The notes: a model not told the origin generated them from the sequence alone. A stretch of DNA of 64,000 nucleotides from Druceiella hillmani (GCA_039881145.1 JAYKKI010000061.1:9092501-9156500), one strand, 5' to 3'. Shown: positions 13,190-26,844, numbered from the stretch's first letter. Numbers and translations are program-made.

Positions 13190-13920
13190 AAATAGCGGAG
13201 GACTTAAACTCTCATACTTTCACTCCCGTATTGGATGTACACAAGTATCAAATTGCAATTCAGAGATCGAAAGTAGTAGCAAAAACTGGACCAAACTGAA
13301 GGAATATCCTGCTTCCACTAGTTTTATAAGGGGAATATCAATATGGTCAAAAGCTAATTTAAAATCACAGTAGGCCACACCCACTTTGGGTCCTAGGTGC
13401 ACTAGGACACATAGACAACAAATGAAGATAGACAACAATATTTAACAGTGAAATGTTTAATGTGGAAATCTAGTTGAAAATCAGTGAGCCATGTCTGAAT
13501 TTGCGTGAAAACACATCTGTATAAGATCATTTCCAAAACTTTAGCAAAGGTAGATAACTCTACCATAGGGCTATATTTGCACATTTTAGATAAAGAACCG
13601 CTTTTGCAAATCTTGTCATAAGTCAGGATATGGATTAGAATCTAAATTAAGATTAAGGACATAAAAGTGAGTTAATGTTAGTCAAACATCTTCACTATTT
13701 ATCCTACGATAGTGACTGTTCAACTAACCTTGGGGCAAACTAGCGGAACCTATACAGGCTATGGACTTAGCAGCCGTTGCATCTAATATAGGACTATCTG
13801 TTAAAATCAAATTGAAAATATTTTGTGAATGCATCAGTAATATCTGTAACCACGTAGGAGACACCTCTGTAAGCTAATGTCAAGGGAATCACGTCAGTCT
13901 TAACATTTTTCATGCTGTAG
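13190..13920 (-). pseudogene. LINE (Jockey/CR1-type) reverse-transcriptase remnant
   Basis: Read on the minus strand this is a decayed reverse transcriptase. Upstream, near 13800-13880, a stretch reads like '..DAFTKYFQ.DF' (a linker typical of these LINEs). At 13584-13440 it reads VELSTFAKVLEMILYRCVF and then TQIQTWLTDFQLDF, matching the 'YRPIS.LS..AKVFEKILY...QI..YLTD.QHGF' block of non-LTR polymerases. At 13390-13330 VGVAYCDFKLAFDHIDI matches the 'V.(Y/F)DF.KAFD.(V/I)' block that carries the first catalytic Asp. Frame changes and stops break it into two frames (13584-13402 and 13438-13220). The YADD block and 3' tail are not seen here. It is not functional. Confidence 0.7.
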
Positions 13921-13982
13921 GCCAAATATTACAGTAAAAAACTTCTGTTATGGTTAACTTGCCATTAAACCAGATCGGGTTT

Positions 13983-14013
13983 TGATACCGATTGTTGTGA
14001 ACAATCGGTATCA
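13983..14013. repeat. perfect hairpin, 14-bp arms, 3-nt loop
   Basis: TGATACCGATTGTT (13983-13996) pairs exactly with AACAATCGGTATCA (14000-14013) around gtg. It is unusually GC-balanced for this region. Confidence 0.85.
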
Positions 14014-17000
14014 GATTTTCCTATTAGACTTTAGACCTATCAGATTTTTAATTGTAATGTAGTTATTTTCTTACATATCGGTCACTAAATCTATAGCTAT
14101 CATTTTACTGTATAAAATTAAGAATATAGATTCGCGATCCATCATTCATCCTAATGTGTATTTTTCATTATATGATGTATATTTAAAAAAACAAAAATTT
14201 AAAAAAAAAGATGATTATAAATTTCAATGTGGCTAATTGTATTATAATTCTCGTGGACATTTTCAATTTTTCCTTTGAAAAAACACATTGTTCTTGCATT
14301 GTAGTAAATGAAGTCATTTTAGCTAAGGGTACAAATAAAGAAGTCTGTTTTCAATATTTGTCGAAGAAGAATCTGGGACAGTGGATCAAATTTCATTCAG
14401 GTCAATTTTTTGCCTCTAAAAACTGCTTTTCATGTTGGAATCACCAAAAGTGTACAAAGTAGAAAATATTATACCTCCAGCTCTTGTCAGCTAGCAAATT
14501 CACAATTACTGAGTGCCATAGCTGGCATTGGATTATAAAAAGTTTTTGTATTCATGTAGACACTATCTTTATGCAGTAATATGCCTAGAACTAAATTATT
14601 TATTAATTGATTTTGTTTTTTAAACATTGTGGGCAATTAATGGTTCAGTTACTTGTATGTACTTTTTCTAGATGATAGTGTATGGAAGGAAACAAACTTG
14701 AATCAAATGCATAAACTAGTTTTAATAAATGTTTAATAATCTTTTTATTAAATTAAATTAAGAATCTTTTTTTTATTTTTTCTTAATTCAAAACCTTAGC
14801 TTCACAGATGCTCTGAACGTTTAAAAAGAAATTAACAACTGTACACAGGGGGTTTATTTACCAGACGGGTTTCAAAATGGTATGTAGATTTTGAAAGGAC
14901 TAGATTTCAGTAGATCAGTACTAAAAGTTGATCTCTTAAATTGTCATTTTTAATTGTATCGCCAACAACAATTTTGTCATTTACTTAAGTCAGTTGTGTT
15001 TATAATTTCTAAAATTAACATTTTAAAATATTTTAATAAAGCTGTGAGTTTTATTAAAACGTTTGTAATTAAAATAGAATTTTTATTTTAAATTGATGTA
15101 CAAACTGAGATATGATAATGTATCAGAAGACTTGCATTTCCCTTTTTAAATATTGAAATATTTGCTGATTTATTGATAATAAATGCATGTTATAATTAAT
15201 TTTGCTTTATTGTCTCGACAATTAGAATTAAATTATTAATTTCACGTACGCACCCACCCACCCACGCACATTCACGCGAGCACGCACGCTCGCCCGCATG
15301 CACGTTCGTACTCACATGCAAATTTGCACGCACACGCACACTCGCACGCACATTCGTGCGCGCACGTTTTCAGAAAACCCAATTTTTCAAGTTATAGTAT
15401 GGATAAACACAATTTTCCAACATGTGGGTGCCTTAAATAGCATTAACTTATTAAAGGAAATTCATTAAAAAGGAAAAAAATGGCGGTCTTATTTTGGGAA
15501 AATCTATATGAGAATACAAATGTGATGAATTTTTTGGCACCTTAACATACTTTGATGCGGTTTTCGCTATATCGCAGACTAAACCTTTACAAATATTTAG
15601 TAATATAGATGGCCAAGTCTTCATAGTACGAAGTCAGAACCAGGTGACTATGGATGGATGTAACAGTGAGAAATATTTACACATTTACGACGAAGTTCAG
15701 GTGTTGCAATATTCAAAATATAAAAATAATGTCGTTGCTATCTTTTATGACAGTGTATTATTTATGAGTAATAAACTGTAAATTGTTTTAAAAGTTAATA
15801 GTATTGAATATTTGAAATGAGCAAAGTAGCTCTTTATTAGATACAAGCATATAATGTGCATCTATTCTGTCATTGCAGCCCTTTAAAGACTAAAAATTTC
15901 AGGGTAAGAGATATTGTATGGGGTATTACTGTTTATAAATTAACTATAATTAACATTTTTTTTATTTTGAATTCTGTTAAGACGAACTTTATTTGGATGT
16001 ACAATATTTTTCAGATGCATGTTTTTAAAAAAGAATGGTAGTCTTCATTGTTAAATAATATGAAAATCTTTTAATCGAAAGATTTCTTTTGATAGAACTG
16101 CAGCAGGATATTTATAAGTTTTTTAGCAAAATAAAATTTTAGTTTACTATTTATGACATTAAAATTAGAATTACAATATTGGGAAGAATGTATTTGATGT
16201 GAATTGTTTGTAATGTAGGTGCATAAAAAGACAAGCTTTTTTTTTTAATTCAAATATAATTTTAACCATTAATATATTTTCTTTGTTGTTCTTGAAATGG
16301 AGGAATACATTAATTTACCTATATAAAATTTTTTTACAAAATAAATGTAGTTGAGCTACGGCATCGTCTTCTGGGAAGGTTGAGGTGCCTCAACATTTTT
16401 AACAATATACGGTGTGTGTAAACTAAAAAAAGGGGCAAAGAAAAAAATTTAAAAAAGTGCAACTTTTCCGAGAAAAAGTTTGATTTTGCATTAAAAAAAG
16501 AAATTATTTTCAATGATTTGTTAATATTTATAGTCTCAAGTACAAAATAATATTGTTATTAAAATGTGTGTATAATTTCAGCAGGATTGATCTATAGTTT
16601 TCTGTTATAATTTACACTATTTTAGAAAAGGCAGTTTAGAGAAAAACGTTTTTAAAGTTTTGATAAATTGATATTCATTATTTTAATAATTTACCGATTG
16701 GTCTACAGCTCTAGATTCTTATAATAATTCTTCAGACTTCTAATAAAACTGATTTTCCTTTAAAAGATGCTCTCGGCTTGCTTTCCGAGCTTCTTGAACC
16801 ACACAATCCCTCTAAAATCAATCACTTTTTGTCGATCTTGACAAGTTATATTTCAGATAGTTTTCCAATGATAACATCTAAAGAATAAATTGTTTATTGT
16901 TGTAAAATAGAATCATATCTTTCATCAAACAAAACCCGAATTGATATTTCTGCAAGCACAATGGCATCAAAGAAAACAAGTTTGAAACTGAGGCCTCGAT

Positions 17001-17764
17001 TTCAGTTTCTTTAAATGATCAGTTTGTTTACACCAACAACAATAATAAGGTAAATAGCGCAGTAAAAACACTAATAAATTCCTGCAAACGATTACAATGA
17101 ATATCCTCATTGCTGAAGGAGAATTTTCTTGTACACCTCTGTAGACTTTTTCTTTTGGTCTTCACTTTTTTTTGTATTTGTTTCAATGTAAAAATCTCTT
17201 TCGTGGATTCCATGTTCATGACTATTTTCTTACACAAATTGGGTGCAATGATGTTCCTGACCCTCCCAAGTACACATAGTTTAACAATGTGTAATAGATC
17301 TTTTATAAAAACTATGTCAAAATTTCTTTCAAAATATCTGCTATACCTATTCTAATGAGCAGGAATGTCCACTGTTGCTCGATTATGCCTGGAGTACATT
17401 GCAATACTAGGTGTAATGAGTTGTATTCATAGACTATAACATCAGATGTACTTTCAGTTTTAGTTTCATATTTTTGAAATGTTTTGCTAACAATATTGAT
17501 AATAAAATTAATATTTTTTCAAATTCCGAAAGTATTTCTCGCCTTAAATGTATTGACTCACTTTGATTTTTCACTGTGAATACTGTTAAGTTTTTTGAAA
17601 CTAATGTCAAATGATTTCATTAACAATTTCATGCAGGTAACAAACACCTTGCACTTATTGCAAGAATGTTTGTTGTGAATAGATTTGTCATTGGCTATAT
17701 CAAAAGATTACCATTATCATTTATATAGTTAGGTAGCATAAATGTTAATAAATAATATGGCGAA
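14014..17764. other. AT-rich intergenic DNA
   Basis: No gene was recognised. The only distinct feature is the CpG-rich low-complexity block at 15243-15367. Confidence 0.5.
15243..15367. repeat. CpG-rich degenerate (CACG)n low-complexity tract
   Basis: About 125 bp of alternating purine-pyrimidine DNA built from cacg, cgca and cccacc words, with many CpG steps, inside DNA that is otherwise mostly A and T. Alternating CG/CA runs are of the kind that can adopt Z-DNA. No open frame or CpG-island promoter features accompany it. Confidence 0.8.
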
Positions 17765-18011
17765 AGAGTTACAAAATTTAGGTCGTTGCCGTGGTGTGTT
17801 GGGTTGCTCACAAGGCATACAGCGGCGATGCGGCGCACCGTTTGCGGTTACGATGCGACGCACCGTGGCGACCCGGGTTCGATTCCCGGCCATTCGTCGA
17901 ACGGGGCTGGACTGGTGTCGTGGTTGGCTGTAAGAGATTGCTCTCGTAGCAATAAGTCTGCCATATTTATCAATTAGATACATTAAAGTAGAAAAATAAA
18001 TAAAAATAAAA
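17765..18011 (+). mobile_element. tRNA-derived SINE with LINE-like 3' tail
   Basis: The head is tRNA-like: a polymerase III box B (GGTTCGATTCC, 17876-17886) sits in a cccgGGTTCGATTCCcgg stem. An internal duplication (gatgcggcgcaccg at 17827 and gatgcgacgcaccg at 17852) precedes it. The tail (about 17926-17990: ttggctgtaagagattgctc, then gtagcaataagtctgcc) matches the 3' ends of the LINEs at 30292, 30628 and 35129. It ends in aaataaataaaaataaa. The open frames here are shadows of the element. It does not fold as a complete functional tRNA gene. Confidence 0.8.
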
Positions 18012-18680
18012 AATTTATCTATTTTATTTCCTTTCTAGTTTGTCAAGACTGACCACTTATTTTTGTTGTGTATATGCTCAATTGTTTGTTTTTCAAGGAT
18101 CAGTCTTAACAGTTTAAACTATAAATTCTGTAAAATGCTATGTTTAGTGTATTTTGAGTTTTTGTTTTCAAAGTAAGTTTTGTAATTGGAATTTATCAAG
18201 ATGCTATTTTGTAAGACTGCAATATGGCAAATGTTAATTATAATTATGATCATAATGTGATGACATGTGTATTATCATTATAAAAGAGTAAATAATTACT
18301 CTAAAATACAACACTGTGTTTTATTTGCACGAAGATACTTTTTCATATTTGCGAAAGGAATAAAATATTATATATATATTACATAAGGTGAAGAAAGAAA
18401 GTTATTTTGTAGTCATTAATCACAAAAGTTATTAAGTCTGTTATAAAGAATAGTAGGTACAGAAAAAGAAAAATGAAGTAATGTTATGATATAAAATAAG
18501 AATATAAAAATAAGTTTCTATCCAACAAATTGCCTTGACAGGTAAAATTTAATAATACCAACAGCACAGAAGACACTAAATATCTTTACCACTGCATATA
18601 AAATAAAATAGTAAATTTTCCTCTTACAAAGTAATGAATAATTGCAATTATTGCTTTACAACAATAAAATTTAGTTTTAA

Positions 18681-19616
18681 CACTAGAAAGATGGAAGTAG
18701 TCATTTGACGGAAAAGTTTAATTTTTCTAAAACGTTTTGAATAAACATGCTGCTAATTTGTGACTTTTATTATGACGATTGGAATGTTACAAATAGGTGA
18801 CTAATCACTTTTATTTTATTTTCTTATTATTTAAGATGCTGGTATACCAAAGACTGCCATAGTCAGTCATTTGACCGCTGTGATTTGAGTAATGTTTATT
18901 ATTGTAAAATGAGGGTAGTTTTCTAAACATTTTAACTATTACTTTGACGGTCAAAATTTAAGTATTAATTAAAATTTAATTATTATTTATAAATTGTAAA
19001 ATTTACAACTATGTTACATGATAATGTTGAAATCGATTCAAAGCACCCTAAAAAGAAACCAGAGGCTGTAACGTTTTACAACGCTATTAAGTATGGTGCG
19101 GATGTGACTGATCAAATGGCGAAGAAGTACAGTGTCAAAGCAGCATCTCGAATATGGCCTGTACCAGTCTTCTTTAATATTATAGATTTAGTAGGAATAA
19201 ATTCTTATGTTTTATATAAGAAATTGTCAAGTATAAATATAAAACGGAGGAAATTTATTTTGAATTTAGCGAGTGAACTCAGTGAACCGCTGTAACTCAT
19301 GAAGAAGTTTCTGGTTCTGAACCTTTTGTCTGTAGAACCTATCTATGCCTTCCACTTCTCGATCTTCATTACCAATCAACAAGGAATCGAAAAAGATGGG
19401 AATGTTACATAAGCAAATGTAAAAATATAATTGTGGTTTATGTAATTTAAATAAGACTCTCAAATGCAAAAATTGTATTTAAATGTTACATTATAGCATT
19501 ACGTATAATATGTAATTTTTATTTCTTTTTCTGGTAACTTAATAAATATTAATACATGCAGTCATTTGACCGGCCGCCGTCTTCGTAGGTAGGTAAATTT
19601 TGCCATCTTCCTAGTG
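18681..19616 (+). mobile_element. internally deleted piggyBac-like element with both terminal inverted repeats
   Basis: The left end follows TTAA (18677-18680) and starts CACTAGAAAGATGG (18681-18694). The right end is CCATCTTCCTAGTG (19603-19616), followed by TCAA, a one-base decay of the TTAA target that piggyBac elements duplicate. The subterminal word gtcatttgacc/gg recurs at 18700-18711, 18865-18875 and 19561-19573. At 936 bp it retains only the 3' part of a transposase and is therefore non-autonomous. The duplicated-target logic and the remnant coding region agree with each other. Confidence 0.85.
19011..19475 (+). pseudogene. piggyBac transposase C-terminal fragment (DDE_Tnp_1_7 family)
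   Basis: The open frame 19011-19295 (94 codons) begins MLHDNVEID, equivalent to the 'STMHDDV' region. It contains KKPEAVTFYNAIKYGADVTD then QMAKKYSVKAASRIWPVPVF, the family's typical 'KP.(I/V)..YN..K.GVD..DQM...Y......RWP...F' block; the Asp after GA aligns with the third catalytic Asp. NIIDLVGINSYVLYKK follows as expected. After TGT AA at about 19292 the Cys-rich C-terminal domain is still visible in other frames (19380-19475: WECYISKC, then CGLCNLNKTLKCKNC), so at least two frame breaks separate it. The N-terminal part with the first two catalytic Asps is missing. Non-functional. Confidence 0.8.
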
Positions 19617-20886
19617 TCAAATAGAAATGAAATCACGGAAAAGTGTAAAGGTACATAATTTCTTTTTCCTATATCACATAGTAAGAGGAAAATTTATAAG
19701 TGGAAAGGTATAAGTTTGTATGTTAGAAGTAGGAGTGCAATGGATAATGAAAGGTTTTAATAGAGGCTTCGGTTTAATAGAGGGTTAGGGAAAGCAAGAA
19801 CATGGGCTTAATGAAACTAAAAAGTCTTTATGGTGGCATGCAGATTAGAGTGAAATATTAATCTTTCCAAATAAATCTACTCTTTTAAATATTGCAAATC
19901 ATTGGGAAGTCAAGGCTAAATATTTTATATTTTTTACTGTAATGACTAATGAATTTGCATTTAAATTTCATTATTGCTTATACCTGTTATTATATCTATT
20001 TATAGTGTGTTTTTTGGGTTTGTCTTAGATATTTAAAGTGAAATAGAATTAATTGTTCCAAATACAACTGGTATCAAATATCCTTAGTTAATTTACAACA
20101 TATGTTGAATATTTGTCTATGTTATAGACAGTGGAATATTTGTCTATTTCAATTTACATGATGCCTATGTACCCATTTCTTTTTTTCTCTATTAAAGAGA
20201 GGTACAGTATGTTCTTTTTCTACAATTTGCTTTTTCCTTATGACATAATTCGTCCACATTACGTTTGGCTCAGCATTGTTCTTGATCCATTCTTGACAGT
20301 TTTTTCAATTGTGAACGGTGACAATCAGCTGGTTTTGGCATGTTTTCGAGCATGGCGGGCAGCGGACGTGACAGGAACCACACATGATTCAGTGCCTGCA
20401 AATATGTATGAAAAAATAAGTATATGGATAAATAAAAAGGCTTAATGTGAAGAAATTTATTTTATACTATTTAACTTTGATATTAAATTCTACACGTAGA
20501 TAGTGTGATATATTTTTTTTTAAATATATTAAAATGAAAATATAGACAAAACATAAAATATTTTTCTTCTATGAACAATTTGTAATTAAAATTACCTGTA
20601 TTTAAAGAAGAATATTGTAAAATAATTACTAGATTGTTATTTCTTGTAAAAAATATTAAATTGCCTTTGTTAAACTGCGATTTATTAAAGGTTTAACAAA
20701 AATGTCCATTATCAATTTAATGAAAGTATACAATTTCTATTTAATGTAACGTCACTGAGTTGAAAAATGCAATATAAACATTTTTATTTAATGGAAACAA
20801 AAAATAAGATGAATAAAATTTTGTTATTTGAATTTGTACTTATTTTAATATTCATAAGGCTGGTCCATCCAAATTTCCATCTTGAT

Positions 20887-20926
20887 AATTTCTATATTTA
20901 AAGTGAATACTTAAAATATAGAAATT
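20887..20926. repeat. hairpin, 14-bp arms
   Basis: AATTTCTATATTTA (20887-20900) pairs with AAAATATAGAAATT (20913-20926), 13 of 14 matched. Confidence 0.7.
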
Positions 20927-23900
20927 GACTGGGCTCTAAAACGGAACAAAATTGTGATGCAAGAAACAACACAGGATTTATTAGGTATCAAATTATTGTT
21001 TTATAAAAATAATTATATATAAATTTACAAAACATAATAATTTACATTAGATGTGAAATATTAATAAAAACATGACAATTCAACAGGTAGATGTGACATT
21101 TTTATATACTTTGTTTGTTTTTGTTAATTTTAAAAAACTAGTCTGTCTATTTTGGTTTGGAAGCTTGCTAGTAGTACACATAAGTATCATGGTCGACTGT
21201 ATTTCAGTAATTGCACCGACCCTGTACAAAGTACACATATGTTATTGTAAATGTAGATCAGGTAATAATCAGTCAACTGTACAAATAAAGTTACTACCTT
21301 GACACCGTATTATTTTCTCGGTTCTTTCATGACAGCTGTGTAAAAGAATGCACTATACAACTATGTATTATTATAAAAAAATGTTATTGAGTGCACGAAA
21401 ACTTCTCTAAATTAATTATATTTTTTTGGAGCAATGTAACATGCAAGGTACGTTTGTAAGAAAGTATGGACATGTTTCATATGATTTTGAGTCTTTAATG
21501 ATATCATTACAGAGGGCTATGACAATTTTTTTATCATTTACTGTGATCTTGTGAGCCGTAATATAATAAATGATATTAATAATTTGTTACAGTGATATTT
21601 AAATTAAATTCCTTCGTGCTACTTATAATATTTTTTAAAACTGATATTATAGTTTAAACTATTATTAACAGGTGCTGTTCACTACATTTTTGTAACTATC
21701 TAAAAATGAATTTACTAATTACATTTTAAAAAGATACCTACTAATTTTATAGTTTTGTTTCAAAATAAATTATAAAATAATATTTTGATTACAATGATAT
21801 TTTAGGAAATTCGATTTATAATACTAATAATAATTGTGTTTGTTAATGTTATATATAGAACAAAGAAATTTCACTTTACAAGCTCAGATAACTTTGTACC
21901 CTTTTTACATTTATTGTTTTCTAGGGTTTTGTATCGATGGTAAAAACGGAACACTTATGGTCTCTTTCTCTGATTATTACCTTCTTAAATTTATACAATG
22001 TAACTTCGAAAATTTCTCGTAACTATAGAACTTGGTAGCAACGCGAAAGCTCTTCATGTGAACTTTGATAATTGTGTGTATATCTAGAAGGATCCTGCAA
22101 TACTTATATTTTTATAAATCCATAAAGAATATGAAAAGTACAAGGGAAACAATTTTAACTTAATCAAGCAAGATTTCTTTAATTGACAATGTATAAATCT
22201 GTGCAAGTTTACTTGGGGAAGTTTTAAAAATTTTTGTGTGCACTCGTTTCTGTGCACTTTTGTATGGAACATCGATTGTGCAAGGTCCGACTTGGTTTAA
22301 TTAAATTTAATGAAAAAATATAGTGAGATCTTAGCTTTCATTTCATTACTTAGTGGTTATTAATTTGCTATGAAACAGAATTTATAAAGGTCTTTAAATA
22401 AATTGTTCCCCAAAAAAAAGAAAGCAAAATTAAAAATATTTATTAAAAGTGCAATGTCGTCTTGTTATCTTCAAAATACTTCTATTTCTTTTTGCACACA
22501 GATGCAGGTATCTCTTCCATCTTCTAAAAATACTTGGAATACTTTTTTTTCAATAATGCACTTGTTTTTATTGCATTAATTATCCAAAACGCAACTGGCC
22601 ATGTTACTTGTTAGACCATATTATATCGGGTATCACCCATATTATGATAAGACGTAAAAGGTTTAAATGATACATAAATTCATTAGCATAAAATCCACAT
22701 AAAGAGGCAATTTTATGATAAATTGCAATTATTTCAACATTTTAAGTGTGGATCCGCTTCTTTTATGTGGATTAATTATTGAACTAGATAAATATTTCAC
22801 ATTCTCGTACACGACTATGGGTGAGCTTTGTTGTGTAGCATTAACTAAATTTTAAATTAAATAATAAAATACGTATGAAAAATATCCCCCAACATAGTTA
22901 CAAAAAACAAAGGTACATATCTAAAATTATCCTGAAAGTATAAAATAACCAAATATTTTGTAAGAGTTTAATGTAAGAAATGAAATCATTAAGACATATT
23001 TAAATTTTTTTTCAAGAATCTTGTCGTGAATATTCATGTCTTTCTTTTGGAAATATATTTACCCTGTGATCCGCCAGATAATAACTGATTGCTTTGTCAC
23101 AATAAAATATTAGCTTTTGTTAACTTCTAAAGGAAGGAGAAAATATTGAAGGCAGCGCGTGGCCAGTAAAGGAATTATTTTAGACCTGTGTGCTTCGAGA
23201 ACTGTCGCACAGGTAGTCAATATAAGAAGTAACAGGTAGGGCGAATAAATTGTAACTTGTCTCTATAAACATTAACAATAAAAACAATAAAAGGGAAATC
23301 TGATGCATAATTTTTTCTTATAACTTTTACAAATATTGACAGATTTAGAAGTTAGTTAGTTAGTTCAAATATATGGTTACAACTTCATGTTTATTAATAA
23401 GGACACTGTTCTGTTCATGAATCTTTAGCATGAATTTTAAGGTATAGCAATAGATAAAACAAGTGGAAAACATGATCATATTAAATAACAATATATTTAA
23501 AAATTACCTATCATCACAAATGATATTCCTCATTGTAACCATTTGTAATATAGGTTTTGGCATCCTTTTAAGTAGTTTTCTTAATTTATCTTTTTCAATT
23601 TTATGCCAAGCCTCTTCTGAATATTAATATTGCTACAATTGGGTATTCAGTGTTTTATTGTAGAACTTCCTAGGTTCTTCTATCTAATTAATACCCCAAA
23701 ATGTTCAATAGAACTCCGGTTCAATGATTGTAGATGCCCAAAACGCTTTTATTCTCGTTTCGAAATATTTTACCTATTGTTGTTATGTATTTTAGATTAT
23801 TATTTTCTTGGAGAATAAATTATTCCTTTATATGATGAATTCTCAGTAGCAAATCATCTTTAAAATTTTCATATATCCTCTCTCTTACTTTACTTTCAGT

Positions 23901-24293
23901 TGTTCCAGTTAATTTATTCCGAAAAGCAATCAAAATCAAATCACAATTTCTATGTTGCAATACAATAGGCCTCCTATCCTTGTTATTAAATCTGCTGAGA
24001 AAACAGTTTCATCTCTATGAATCGACGATTTAAATTTTAATTTGTCAGTATTAAAAGTTATTTTTCATTGCTCTAACGATAAATTTTCATTCATATGGTC
24101 TAGTATGTCGGTTACAATAATGACTTCTTATCCACTATATACTCACAAAGGTCGCTTTACGTTCGAGCATTAGTTAAGGCCATACATATGCTTGACCATT
24201 ATTACAATAAACCTATCCGTATCATTAGATGTGACCTTTGGACCACAGCTGCGTTTTTGTCTATTTCAATTCCATATTTTTGTCCTTTGTGTG

Positions 24294-24331
24294 AATAGTG
24301 TTCACAATTCATTAGAATTGTGAACACTATT
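24294..24331. repeat. perfect hairpin, 16-bp arms
   Basis: AATAGTGTTCACAATT (24294-24309) pairs exactly with AATTGTGAACACTATT (24316-24331) around a 6-nt loop (cattag). Confidence 0.85.
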
Positions 24332-26844
24332 TTGGTAAACATAAAATTTTAAGCAATAGATCACTCAGAATTCCTTTACTTTTTAAACAAGAATGAGAGA
24401 AATGAGAATGTATTTCAATTGATAACTGTTTTCTTCATTTTCAATTGAAGAATTGTCTAATTTTGATACTGTTCATAATGCAGAATTGAACTCATTTAAG
24501 CGAAGTTAAACACAATAGAATTATTTCAAATTTGTCATGAACGGTGGTGTGTGAACACTTTCAATTGTCCGCAATGAATTAATGTCAATAATAAAATGTG
24601 GTTCCAGCTTGGGGCATTTGAAATTTTTACACAAATTAAAGTGTAAGTTCAAACGTGGATTTTTGGATAAATTAAATAAAAATACTTGTACCCCGTCACT
24701 CATTATTATTTATCGGCTTTTTTGTCTTTTAAGCAATTTAAACCACTCGTCACGTCATTGTCATTCTATCCTGTCCAGCTTATGTAGGTACCTGTACCAA
24801 AAAGTTATATATGAATTGAAACACAGAGTACATATTCTGTGAATCGAAATATATCTTATAATTGCGGCCCACCTGTCATGCAAACTAGTGTCGGTGTGGT
24901 AAGGAAATATATACAAGCCAAACCTAACATAGGTACAAAATGAAAAATAAAACCTCATTCAAGTAATAACTATTATCTATTATTTTTTGTTTAAACTGTA
25001 CCTCTAGTAAAAATCAACAATCTAGAACTATATGTTATGGAACTACCAAAGGGTTTATTTGAACCCGATAATATATTTACAACAATAAACACAAATAAAA
25101 AAGTTGCCATTTAAGATCAAAACAAAAAGTATTTTTTTTTTAAGAAAAGTAATTTGTTCATTAAATAACGGTAACTTAATATAAATACTGTCGTTACGTT
25201 AATCAAACTTATGTTAACTAATGTTAATATTTGGCAAACGATATTTGTTCACATTTACTTCTCTTTGGATAATTAATCTTATATAATTGCAATTAACTTT
25301 TGTAGTTTGACAATGACAATAGTTGATTTATTATATTTATTTTTTATTTATTTATTGTAATCAATTTGTTGTCACTGGTATTGTTAAACAGCAGTCGTTG
25401 ATTTCTGGAGCAAGACAGCACAATTTATTCGAATTTGCATTAGGTATCCCTTAATTAGATTCATGATCATCCAATTGCGGTCTGGTAAAATTGCAATGCA
25501 ACAGTGATTTTATAGGATGGCAATAAAAATACTAATAAATAAAAACAAAATAAAGGAAAATTGCAAGAATTAGGACAGTCCTTATATTTCCGGAATAAAC
25601 TTATTACATATGGACACAGGACAACATCACAAATTTTGGAGCAACCCCGGAAATCCCGGATGCCTAGCAACTCTAGAAGACAAGCAGGGACGTCTCATGA
25701 TAATATGCGTGTCACGTGTAACAGCCGTATGTCATTCGTAGACGAACATCTTACACGCTGGCGAAGTCACGGAGCACAACTACTTTATAATACAAGGATA
25801 AAAGAAACCAGGAAACTTGTTAAGATATCGTTATGATGTTGTTGTTGTATAATGTTGTTCGTTTAAATTTTCCATTGCGTCATTATTATTTCAAGATGAA
25901 AATGTTTTTTCTTTATGCGCGATTATTATTACTATCGATTAATCAATGAAAGTTTTATTTCCATCTAGTGTTTGTCATTTTAAACCTCCTTTCTAATTTA
26001 AAATGAAGAGCAATAGGTCCGCCCTCTAATTTACGTACCACGACAAAAACAGAAGACAAAAACATTGATTACAATTTTTTATTTGTATCATAAACATAAA
26101 AAAAAAATGTAATCCGACGAACACACGCAAACATACAAACATTAATTTTAACTTGTTTACGACGTCATAACAAGATGTTATATAACTCATATTACTTTCG
26201 GGAAAGTAATTTATATAAATCTACTCATGAGTTTTTCCGTCATACTATTATAGACAGACAAAAATTTCGAAAACGGTCGTTTTCCTTTTGTACATATTAT
26301 TGTTAAATTGACATAGCAAGTCGGCTTCTACGAGTTCCTGAGTATAAAATAAGGTATTATAATTAATATATTTCATAGCTCAACGCTGACGCAAAGGTTA
26401 AACGTCCTGCACTGTACAGACACCGGGCGTTGCAAGATTTTATCAAAGCGAATACGTTAAACTTCTTATTTAGCTACAGATATTGAACGGTACGAGCATT
26501 ATTTCACAAAAAGAAATAATCATAACGATTATAAGGGTAATACAGCATTTTTCTTAGAAGTTTTTCTTTTCACGGAGATTCTGTTTATGACAAGAAAACA
26601 TTTGAATTTAATTATGATTCATAAAATAGTGAAAATATTTTTATTTTTTAAATTTGTTATTAAAAATAAATTACTCCTCAGTAATAAAGAAGCAAATGAA
26701 AAAAAAATGTTGTACACTATTTTGGTTTTATCGAGAGGAATCTAAAAATGCTATTTTAATTATCCAGCAACTTTACCTGTAGTCCCTTAAACTATTTCTC
26801 AAAAAACATTATTATAAATTGTTTTATGTCTTTTCGATCTTGCA

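Larger units (their letters stand above)
19621..26844. other. AT-rich intergenic DNA with scattered hairpins
   Basis: No gene could be assigned. Short frames at 20131-20445 and 25561-25836 have locally raised GC but match nothing I know. On the minus strand 23650-24250 reads semi-openly (for instance ..KLKFKSSIHRDETVFSADL..) and may be an unclassified transposon remnant. Hairpins at 20887-20926 and 24294-24331 are listed separately. The terminal exon of CDK20 would be expected below 28191 but I could not find it here. Confidence 0.4.

Noticed and set aside
15243..15367. CpG-island promoter
   Set aside because: Too short, made of simple-sequence words, with no exon or initiator nearby.
17800..17900. 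A true tRNA gene at the box B (GGTTCGATTCC)
   Set aside because: No 7-bp acceptor stem, no convincing anticodon arm, and it is fused to a LINE-type tail; it is a SINE head.
17729..17983. Three overlapping open frames with Arg/Gly-rich sequence at 17.73-17.98 kb
   Set aside because: They are frames through the tRNA-derived SINE, open only because of its high GC content.
20131..20445. 104-codon frame ending ...AADVTGTTHDSVPANMYEKISIW
   Set aside because: Locally higher GC and a plausible end, but no known family, no splice partners and a low-complexity front half. Not enough to call a gene.
23650..24250. Minus-strand semi-open region that looks like an unclassified transposase
   Set aside because: Several stops and no catalytic motif I could name; left as a lead only.
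25561..25836. 91-codon frame, Arg/Ser-rich
   Set aside because: No homology recalled, no exon context; probably a fragment of an old repeat.
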